From: Cupriavidus pauculus
GTDB taxonomy: Bacteria > Pseudomonadota > Gammaproteobacteria > Burkholderiales > Burkholderiaceae
Length of the DNA: 48,404 nt
Assembly: GCF_002858765.1 (NCBI RefSeq)
Contig: NZ_PJRP01000028.1
Location: 1 to 48,404, forward strand
Direction of reading: 5' to 3'
The translations under genes were made by a program, and so were the position numbers. This document shows, piece after piece, positions 42,669 to 48,404 of this stretch. How positions within the stretch are numbered: the stretch's first letter is position 1; every line of letters begins with the position of its first letter. Below the pieces are notes generated by a model. It had not been told where the DNA came from. It searched no databases and saw only the letters and a list, made by a program, of their open reading frames with translations.

Positions 42669-45310
42669 GGCGTACTCCCCGCTTCGGGTTTCGCGGCGGT
42701 TGCGGCGGTTGCGGCCGGCGCGGCGGCGCTGACGTCCTTGTCCCCGCCGTCCTTGCCACCCTCCTTGCCACCTCCCTTGCTGCCCTCGCCCACCAGCGCC
42801 AGCTTCGCCTTGAGCACCGCCGGGTCCAGCACCATGCGCAGGTCATTGAGCGAGCGGCGCTGGGTGTCCACCTCGGCCTGGATGTCGTCGCGCACCTTGG
42901 TCCACTGCGCCGAATCCTCGATCTTCAGCTGCGCGTAGATGCGCAGCCCCTTGCGGGCGTCGTCCTGGGCATCGGCCAGCAGCCTGGCCTGCGAGCGGAA
43001 CTTGGCCGAGATGCCCGATTCCAGCCGCTGTTCGCCGGCAATCAGGCCGTTGTTGCGATACTGGCGCCACCCCGTGGCCGCGCGGTTCAGCAACTGGTTG
43101 GCGCGGCGCAGGGCCGCGTCCCGGATGCTGTTGACATCGGCGTCGATGCTGCTGGCGAAGTACCCATCGGTCTTCGGGTCCAGCGACTCGTAGAACGCCA
43201 GCAGCTGCTCCTCATAGCCAGGCGATCCGCGGCCGGCCTTGACCGCGGCGTACTGCGCCAGCACCTGCTCCTTGTGGGCCACATCCTTCGCCACGTCGGC
43301 GGCCCATGGCCCGGCCGTGACGGTCTTCAGCGTGGCCAGCGCGGCCGCACCGTCGCCCTGCTCCCATGCCTTGCTGGCCGCCAGGTACTGCTTCTGCACG
43401 TCGTCGCCGGGCAGGCGCGTGGCCTTGAGCTTCTGATAGGCGGTCTGGAACGGCGGCGTGGCAAAGCTGGCCTGCTGCATCAGCGCCACCAGCGGCCCCG
43501 GGGCCCGGATGCGCAGCGATTCGATCATCGCCGTGTACTGGCGCAGGTCGTTTTCCACGCTGTCCAGCCCGGACAGCCGCTGGTACTTGTCCTTGTACTC
43601 GGCCAGCATCGGCTGAAGCGCTTCGGGCTGGTCGCGGCCCAGTTCCGTGGCGATGGCCGCATTGAGCCGGTCGATGGCGGCCAGCAGCACCGACTCGTCG
43701 TTTTGCAGCCGGCGCAGGTCGCTCAGGGCGCGCGCGTAGGTGTCGCGGAACGGCGGCACGTCGTTGGCGATACGTCCGAGCAGCCGCTGATGCGACGCGG
43801 TGTCGTCCTCCCACCGCCGCAGCAGATCGCGGATCTTCGCTTCGTCGGCGTACATGCGGATTGGCCCGTCGATGCCACCGCGCTGGGCCACGTAGCGCTC
43901 CAGGTCGGCCACCCAGGCAAGCTGGGCGGTCAAGGCCTGGCCGTCGGTATTGTGCTGGCTGCGGGTGCGCATCTGGTCCAGTACCGCCGTGGCCCCTGCG
44001 GCGTCATTGGCCTGCAGCCGTGCCGACCATTGCGGCACGTAGCCGCGCATCAGGGCCTCGGCGCCAAGCGCCTGGTAGCGCGCCTCGTCGGGGTGGCGCG
44101 ACAGCACCTTGTCGGCCACTTCCGCCGCCCGCGCATACTTGCCTTCGTCGACCAGCGCCTGCAACGACCGGTCCGGCGCGCCGCGCCACCAGAGATAACC
44201 GCCGCCGATCACCAGCACGGCGATGACCAGGATGGCCACGCGCGCCGCGCGCTCCAGCTGATGGCGATCGGTGATGCCGAAGCTGCGCATGGCCTCCAGC
44301 AGCAGCATCGTGATCCGGCCGCGCGGCGCCGGTGCGTGGGCCGGGTCGGCCGCGTCGGGCATGGCTTCGGGGTTGACCTCGTCCTCCTGGGCGGCGCGAT
44401 AGTCCACGCAGAAGATATCCAGGAAGGAATCGGCGGCGCCCACGAACGTGGTCTTATCGGGATCGACCTCGCCCGGCGTGGCCTCCGCGCCATTGACCGG
44501 GGGCTGGCGCAGCATGTCGGGCACATCGGGCGCTTCGGACGGTGCCGGCACCGCCAGCGACGTTCGCGTGGCCGTGGCATCGGCATCGGTCTCGCGCTCG
44601 ATCCCGACCCGGTAGACAAAGTGGCTGCCGCCGAACGCCACCACATCGTCGGGCTCCAGCCGCACCGACTGGTCGCGCAGCCGCACGCCATTGACGAAGG
44701 TGCCGTTGGTGCTGCCCAGGTCTTCGATCCACGGCACGCCGTGCTTCAGGTACACGTGCGCATGGCGGCGCGACAGGTAGTTCACCTGGTGCGGATACAG
44801 GTCGCGATAGCGGGCAAACGTGTCGTCCGCCTTGTTGACCATGAACGGGAAGCCGGCGATGACCACCGGCTGCAGGCCCAGGTCGTCGCGCATCGGGACC
44901 AGCGTGACCGCCACGCGGGGCGGCTCCGGCTCGGCTGGGCGCGGATAGAGCCGCACGCGATAGGCCAGATCGGCGCCAAAGCTGACCTCGTCGCCGTCGC
45001 TCAGTCGCGCCGGCTGCTGGGCCACGCTGTCGCCGTTCACGCGCGTGCCGTTCTTGCTGCCCAGGTCGGCCACGTAGACCGCCCCGTCTTCCGAGAAAAT
45101 GCGCGCGTGCCGCCGCGACAACACCGACACGGCGTCGGTCGGATACGCGGCAAACGGCGCCTCGCCCCGCCCGATCGCGAACAGGTCTTCGTCGATACGG
45201 ATCTCGCCAAGCTCCGGGCGCGACACGGGCATCAGCAGTACATCGAATGCCTGGCCAGCCTGGGGCGCCATGACCGGCACATCCATGAAGGGAGCTTCGT
45301 CGCGCGTCAT
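42665..45310 (-). CDS. Membrane protein with two cytoplasmic FHA domains and a large extracytoplasmic part
   Basis: 881 residues. FHA1 (about 44-115) has the phospho-Thr site GRG 47-49, SRRH 65-68 and NGT 87-89. FHA2 (about 150-232) keeps SRRH 180-183 and TNGT 201-204 but has lost the strand-3 Gly-Arg (VNK instead), so it may bind differently. A Thr-Thr-Phe in DPDKTTFVG (283-291) could be a phosphorylation site. One membrane helix (about 358-375) is followed by about 500 mostly helical, TPR-like residues, presumably periplasmic. It opens the export operon. FHA plus PP2C implies control by Ser/Thr phosphorylation. Confidence 0.88.
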   Translation of the reverse strand: MTRDEAPFMDVPVMAPQAGQAFDVLLMPVSRPELGEIRIDEDLFAIGRGEAPFAAYPTDAVSVLSRRHARIFSEDGAVYVADLGSKNGTRVNGDSVAQQPARLSDGDEVSFGADLAYRVRLYPRPAEPEPPRVAVTLVPMRDDLGLQPVVIAGFPFMVNKADDTFARYRDLYPHQVNYLSRRHAHVYLKHGVPWIEDLGSTNGTFVNGVRLRDQSVRLEPDDVVAFGGSHFVYRVGIERETDADATATRTSLAVPAPSEAPDVPDMLRQPPVNGAEATPGEVDPDKTTFVGAADSFLDIFCVDYRAAQEDEVNPEAMPDAADPAHAPAPRGRITMLLLEAMRSFGITDRHQLERAARVAILVIAVLVIGGGYLWWRGAPDRSLQALVDEGKYARAAEVADKVLSRHPDEARYQALGAEALMRGYVPQWSARLQANDAAGATAVLDQMRTRSQHNTDGQALTAQLAWVADLERYVAQRGGIDGPIRMYADEAKIRDLLRRWEDDTASHQRLLGRIANDVPPFRDTYARALSDLRRLQNDESVLLAAIDRLNAAIATELGRDQPEALQPMLAEYKDKYQRLSGLDSVENDLRQYTAMIESLRIRAPGPLVALMQQASFATPPFQTAYQKLKATRLPGDDVQKQYLAASKAWEQGDGAAALATLKTVTAGPWAADVAKDVAHKEQVLAQYAAVKAGRGSPGYEEQLLAFYESLDPKTDGYFASSIDADVNSIRDAALRRANQLLNRAATGWRQYRNNGLIAGEQRLESGISAKFRSQARLLADAQDDARKGLRIYAQLKIEDSAQWTKVRDDIQAEVDTQRRSLNDLRMVLDPAVLKAKLALVGEGSKGGGKEGGKDGGDKDVSAAAPAATAATAAKPEAGSTP

Positions 45311-45415
45311 GTTTCACCTGAGCCAACAGTGCAGCCTGTGGCGCGCAACCGCGCACCAACGCAGCGACGGGGTCGGCATGCGTCGGCAAGGGGGCGGCAG
45401 GTCACGGGTAAGAAC

Positions 45416-45443
45416 ATAGTAGGCCACGCTTGAGGGGAGTCAA
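45416..45443 (-). promoter_or_regulatory. Sigma-70-type promoter of the export operon
   Basis: On the minus strand TTGACT, 16 bases, TACTAT. The -10 end is 105 bases before the FHA gene ATG. It implies that exporter and activator are made independently of sigma-54. Confidence 0.65.
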
Positions 45444-45520
45444 TGCGCTGCGGCGCAGCGTTGCGCAAACGCCAGCGCCATGCGGGTTTCAGGCTTGAAA
45501 CGGTTTGTACGCCGCTGCGG

Positions 45521-47002
45521 CTAACGCGTCGCCTTGGGCGTGGCCGCGCCGGCCGGCGACGCGGCATCGGCAGTGGTGTCCACGCGGCCGTTGCGCACGT
45601 CCACATTGGTCCAGCCGCCGCCCAGTGCCTTGTACAACGTGACGGTATCGGCCAGGATTTGTTGGTACGCCCCCAACAAGGATTGCTCGGCGGTCAGCAG
45701 CGAACGCTCGGACTCGAAGACATCCAGTTGTGACGCGATGCCTTCGCGCGCCTGGGCGTCGATCTGTGCGCCCACCACGCGCAGCTGGCTCACCTGCTGC
45801 TGCAATTCCACGCGCTGCTTCTTGTGCGCGTCGACGTTGACCAGCGCACTCTCCACTTCCTCGAACGCGGTCATCACGGTGCGGCCGTATTCGTTCTCGA
45901 CCACGCCCACATTGGCCTCGGTGGTCTTCACCCGGGCCCGCACGTTGGGGTCCAGCATCGGCAGGTTGATACTGGGCATGAAGCCGAACGTGAAGGACTT
46001 CATCAGGTCGGACAACGCAAAGCTGGCAGTGCCGCCGCGCGCGGTCAGGCTGATGCTTGGCAGTTGCGCCAGGCGCGCCTGGCCGACCAGGTCGTAGGCG
46101 GCCAGCACGCGATACTCGGCGGCGACGATATCGGGCCGCCGCGCCAGCAGTTGCGAAGGCAGCCCGGCCGGCACCACGGGCAGCTTGATACGCTCCTGCA
46201 GCTTGCCCGGCGGCACCTTGAGTTCGCCGGCTGGCACCCCGACCAGCGTGGCCAGCGCGTTCTCGGCCACGTCGCGCGACCGGCGCAGTTCCAGCAGGTC
46301 CTTGGTCAGGCGATTGATTTCGGCCTGCTGCTGCATGACGCGGATCTGCGGCAGCAGCCCATTGGCCAGCATGGCCTTGTAGGTGCCCAGGATGTCGTTG
46401 TTGCGCGACAGCGTATGACGCTGCTGCGCCACCTGTTCGTCGAGCAGCAGGATCGTGAAATACGTGATCGAGACGTCGGATGCCAGCGACAGGTAGCCTG
46501 CGCGCCAGTCGGCCTCGGTGGCGCGGAATTCGGCGGTCTGGGCCTGCACGCCCTTTTCCACCTTGCCCCAGACGTCGATATCCCAGTTCACGGTGCCGCC
46601 CAGGTTATAGGTGCGCGACACCGGCTGGCCGGTGGTCTTGCTGATGTCCACGCCGGCGCCGATATCGAACACCGGCAGCGCGCCCGCGCGGGCTTCGGCA
46701 ATCTGCGCGTTGGCCACGCGGATGCGGGCGGCCAGCACCTTGATGTCGTAGTTGCCCGACAGCGCCTTCGCCACGAGCTGGTCCAGGTACGGATCGCCAA
46801 AGCCCTGCCACCAGTTCGGCACGATGGTCTCGGCTGGCGAGACGGTGATCGACTCGTTGCTGGTCCACGCCGCCTTGGCGGGCGTCTCGGGACGGTGGTA
46901 CTCGGGCGGCCGGAAATCGGCACAGCCGGCCAGCAGCGCCACGGACAGGGCCACGCCCGACAGTTGGGACATGCGGTGCGGAGCAAAGGCGAATGCGTTC
47001 AC
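45521..47002 (-). CDS. NodT/TolC-type outer-membrane efflux lipoprotein
   Basis: 493 residues from a GTG at 47002, preferred because AGGA lies 7-8 bases upstream; an ATG at 46972 would also keep the lipobox. The signal ends in LLAGC, so the protein is lipidated. Two OEP repeats follow (NWDIDVWGKVEKGVQAQTAE, then VWG-type and ARRPDIVAAEYRVLAAYDLVGQA-type segments), as in the NodT family of RND and type I channels. It is the likely outer-membrane partner of the HlyD/ABC pair, though RND use elsewhere cannot be excluded. It lies upstream of the FHA gene, separated by that gene's own promoter. Confidence 0.88.
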   Translation of the reverse strand: MNAFAFAPHRMSQLSGVALSVALLAGCADFRPPEYHRPETPAKAAWTSNESITVSPAETIVPNWWQGFGDPYLDQLVAKALSGNYDIKVLAARIRVANAQIAEARAGALPVFDIGAGVDISKTTGQPVSRTYNLGGTVNWDIDVWGKVEKGVQAQTAEFRATEADWRAGYLSLASDVSITYFTILLLDEQVAQQRHTLSRNNDILGTYKAMLANGLLPQIRVMQQQAEINRLTKDLLELRRSRDVAENALATLVGVPAGELKVPPGKLQERIKLPVVPAGLPSQLLARRPDIVAAEYRVLAAYDLVGQARLAQLPSISLTARGGTASFALSDLMKSFTFGFMPSINLPMLDPNVRARVKTTEANVGVVENEYGRTVMTAFEEVESALVNVDAHKKQRVELQQQVSQLRVVGAQIDAQAREGIASQLDVFESERSLLTAEQSLLGAYQQILADTVTLYKALGGGWTNVDVRNGRVDTTADAASPAGAATPKATR

Positions 47003-47140
47003 GATGGCTTCCTGCTTGAAACGCCAGCGGACCGTGGCAGGGCGTCCTGGCGTTCGATCTGTATTGTGGGTCGGCATGCGGCGGACGCCAACCTCGGCGT
47101 GCGTGCCCGGAAAATCGATGGGCAAGCGAAAACGACGGGC

Positions 47141-47174
47141 AAAAAAAGCGCCGGGGCGGAGGTGTCCCCGGCGC
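47141..47174 (-). terminator. Strong terminator after precursor 2
   Basis: GCGCCGGGG (47148-47156) and CCCCGGCGC (47166-47174), 9-base loop, then seven T on the minus strand. It isolates the precursor 2 transcript from the outer-membrane channel gene. Confidence 0.9.
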
Positions 47175-47250
47175 AAGCTCCCCGTGCGGCTGGAGCGGCG
47201 GCGGCCTGTTGGCCGGCCTGCGCGCCGCTGCCGCCTGAACCGTACGAAAA

Positions 47251-47517
47251 TCAGGCGTTGTTCTGGGCGTACTGGTTCGTCGTCACGTTGTTGCGCATGT
47301 GATCCTGGAAGGCCGAGCCGTTGCCGAAGTAGTTGGCCACGTCCTGCAGTTGCTGGTTCGACTGCGTGATCGTCTTGTGCGAATCGAACGACAGGCTCAC
47401 CGGCGTGAAGATCGAGGTGCGCGGGGCAAACACCGCGATGCCGCCGCGTACGGCCTGCAGCGCCTTGGCGTCGAGGGTTTCGGTCGAGGACAGGTCCTTG
47501 ATGGTCAGCTTGGTCAT
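47251..47517 (-). CDS. Double-glycine-leader precursor peptide 2
   Basis: 88 residues from the ATG at 47517 with GGAG 6 bases upstream (CCAGGAGATCATC, nearly the same as precursor 1). The leader is again 26 residues: LTIKDL at 4-9, LD at 15-16, AVRGG at 22-26. The core (27-88) differs: FAPRTSIFTPVSLSF, then TQSNQQLQDVANYFGNG and a C-terminal Asn/Gln-rich end (MRNNVTTNQYAQNN). No Cys; about a quarter Asn plus Gln. Both cores end with a similar Asp-x-Met-Asn-Asn-rich pattern. Single-gene unit with its own promoter and terminator. Confidence 0.88.
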   Translation of the reverse strand: MTKLTIKDLSSTETLDAKALQAVRGGIAVFAPRTSIFTPVSLSFDSHKTITQSNQQLQDVANYFGNGSAFQDHMRNNVTTNQYAQNNA

Positions 47518-47597
47518 GATGATCTCCTGGATGAGGAAGGTGCTGCGTTGGGTCTGGGTGATGAGCATCGGGTTGGTGTCGCGCTCGGACCAGATAT

Positions 47598-47613
47598 CGC
47601 AGCAAGCGTGCCA
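47598..47613 (-). promoter_or_regulatory. Sigma-54 promoter of precursor gene 2
   Basis: On the minus strand TGGCAC-GCTTG-CTGCG. The -24 block is perfect and GG-N10-GC spacing holds; the -12 block deviates from TTGCW at its outer bases. It ends 80 bases before the ATG at 47517. Confidence 0.7.
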
Positions 47614-47721
47614 GCCCGTGCCACGGAGCCGAAAAAAGTTGGCGGATCGTTGTGGGGCAAGGGCTGGCGGGCGATCAGGCCGTGTTGGACCGTGCCCGGC
47701 CGCATGCCGGCGGCCCAGCTT

Positions 47722-47763
47722 GTGTTGGGCTACCGCCCACAGTGTTGGCGTGACGTGTTGGCG
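47722..47763. promoter_or_regulatory. Three GTGTTGG(G/C) direct repeats upstream of precursor 2
   Basis: GTGTTGGGC at 47722, GTGTTGGCG at 47742 and GTGTTGGCG at 47755. The first continues into CTACCGCCCACA to make an imperfect palindrome. They lie 109-150 bp upstream of the sigma-54 promoter, where an enhancer site for the activator would be expected. Confidence 0.6.
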
Positions 47764-47800
47764 ATTCGGCAACAGCCGGCATGCCACCGGCCATCCGGGC

Positions 47801-47829
47801 AAAAAAAAAGGCGCACATCGCTGTGCGCC
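47801..47829 (-). terminator. Intrinsic terminator after the DUF4399-type gene
   Basis: GGCGCACA (47810-47817) and TGTGCGCC (47822-47829), 4-base loop, then nine T on the minus strand, 53 bases past the stop at 47882. It insulates the precursor 2 regulatory region from upstream transcription. Confidence 0.92.
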
Positions 47830-47881
47830 GCGCCGGAGACAGGCGGACCGCCCCGCCTTCTCGCTCCGAGCCTGGTGTCGG

Positions 47882-48403
47882 TCATTTCACATAGATCGTG
47901 ATCTTCTTCGAGTAGACCGGCGGATTGGTCGGGATGTGCTTCTCGTCGCCCATCAACAGTTGCAGCGTGTGCTTGCCCGGCGGCAGTTCGATCGTGGTTT
48001 CCGTTTCGCCCGCGCCAAAGTGCAGGTGGTTGCGGTCGTTCGGGATCTCCTTGTCCATCGGCGGCAGGTCGACGTCGATCAGCAGGTGATGGTGGCCCGT
48101 GTTCGGATACTTGACGTCCTTGGGCGCCACGCCCATGTTGCGCAGCCCGAACCAGACCTTGATCGGCTTGCCGGCCGGCATCGTCTGATTGTTGTTGGGA
48201 TAGCCGATATAGAGATAGGCGTTCTTCGGGGCCGGCGTGGGGCCCGAAGCCGGGCCCGATGTGGTGCCCGCCGAGGTGCCCGCCTGTACGTTCGATGGCG
48301 CGCCCGTGGCGGGCGCCGAGGCATGACCGGCATGCGCGGCCGGCGCCGACGCATCGGCTGCACCCGCCAGGCCCGCCGGCAGCCAGGCAGCGGCGGACAG
48401 CAA
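47882..48403 (-). CDS. DUF4399-type exported protein (N-terminus cut by window edge)
   Basis: At least 173 residues; the frame is open to the right edge, so the true start lies outside. The visible N-terminus is the end of a signal peptide (LPAGLAGAADA), followed by a low-complexity Ala/Gly/Thr/Ser/Pro linker with several His. The C-terminal domain has the family pattern TGHHHLLIDVDLPP, HLHFGAGETETTIELPPGKH, LQLLMGDEKHIP and a final KKITIYVK. The domain is of unknown function; clustered His residues hint at metal binding. Confidence 0.8.
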   Translation of the reverse strand: MLSAAAWLPAGLAGAADASAPAAHAGHASAPATGAPSNVQAGTSAGTTSGPASGPTPAPKNAYLYIGYPNNNQTMPAGKPIKVWFGLRNMGVAPKDVKYPNTGHHHLLIDVDLPPMDKEIPNDRNHLHFGAGETETTIELPPGKHTLQLLMGDEKHIPTNPPVYSKKITIYVK

Positions 48404-48404
48404 C

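Noticed and set aside
35314..45310. Type VI secretion cluster suggested by PP2C and FHA genes
   Set aside because: No Tss, Hcp, VgrG or ClpV genes are present; the machinery is ABC/HlyD/NodT.
34921..47517. Nif11/NHLP-type or lanthipeptide pathway
   Set aside because: The leaders are short and unlike Nif11 or nitrile-hydratase leaders, the cores lack Cys, and no cyclase, dehydratase or radical-SAM gene is visible.

Overview
The window is high-GC DNA whose gene content and codon use fit a Burkholderiaceae betaproteobacterium, most likely Cupriavidus or a close relative (parE-lytic transglycosylase-parC order, many GC-rich REP-like palindromes, abundant orphan periplasmic binding proteins). This is inferred from proteins and style; there is no rRNA marker in the window.

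Positions 1-31,000 are mostly ordinary chromosome. In order: the tail of an unknown gene; a TrmB-like methyltransferase; an orphan peptide-type binding protein; a complete IS3-family element (2634-3886) with 27-bp ends, a 3-bp duplication and a slippery frameshift site; a spermidine-synthase-like gene coupled to a TPR membrane protein; a coiled-coil protein; an ArsR regulator with a palindromic operator and a coupled SRPBCC-GST fusion; a deoxyinosine-type DNA glycosylase; htpG; a MocR regulator divergent from a seven-gene run (VOC protein, AlaX tRNA-editing protein, LysE exporter, EamA exporter, RidA, PLP aminotransferase, GST) that looks like amino-acid handling or detoxification; a split chromate transporter; parC, lytic transglycosylase and parE; an MFS carrier with a 41-residue membrane peptide behind it; uup; an amino-acid binding protein; a BenE-type carrier; a coiled-coil protein; and an EmrE-type exporter. 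From 32,200 to 33,750 come small secreted or basic proteins and a tRNA-Arg(CCT).

Positions 33,900-47,600 hold the most interesting unit: what looks like a regulated peptide-export system. Two small precursor genes (34921-35211 on +, 47251-47517 on -) share a 26-residue double-glycine leader and carry different Cys-free, Asn/Gln-rich cores. One operon on the minus strand encodes a two-FHA membrane protein, an HlyD-type adaptor, a parvulin-type isomerase, an ABC exporter with two cyclic-nucleotide-binding-like domains plus a C39 leader peptidase, and a sigma-54 activator. A NodT/TolC-type outer-membrane lipoprotein lies upstream on the same strand. A PP2C phosphatase follows the first precursor, and an LRAT/NlpC-like protein diverges from it. 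Sigma-54 (-24/-12) promoters can be read directly in front of both precursors and the LRAT-like gene, with repeated TGTTGG half-sites upstream, while the export operon has a sigma-70-like promoter. The simplest model is that the exporter is made constitutively. Its own activator then switches on the cargo, phospho-signalling (PP2C/FHA) tunes activity, and C39 removes the leaders during export. No kinase and no obvious immunity gene are visible in the window.

The window ends in a DUF4399-type secreted protein cut by the right edge. All functional names rest on recognisable motifs read by eye; no database search was run.
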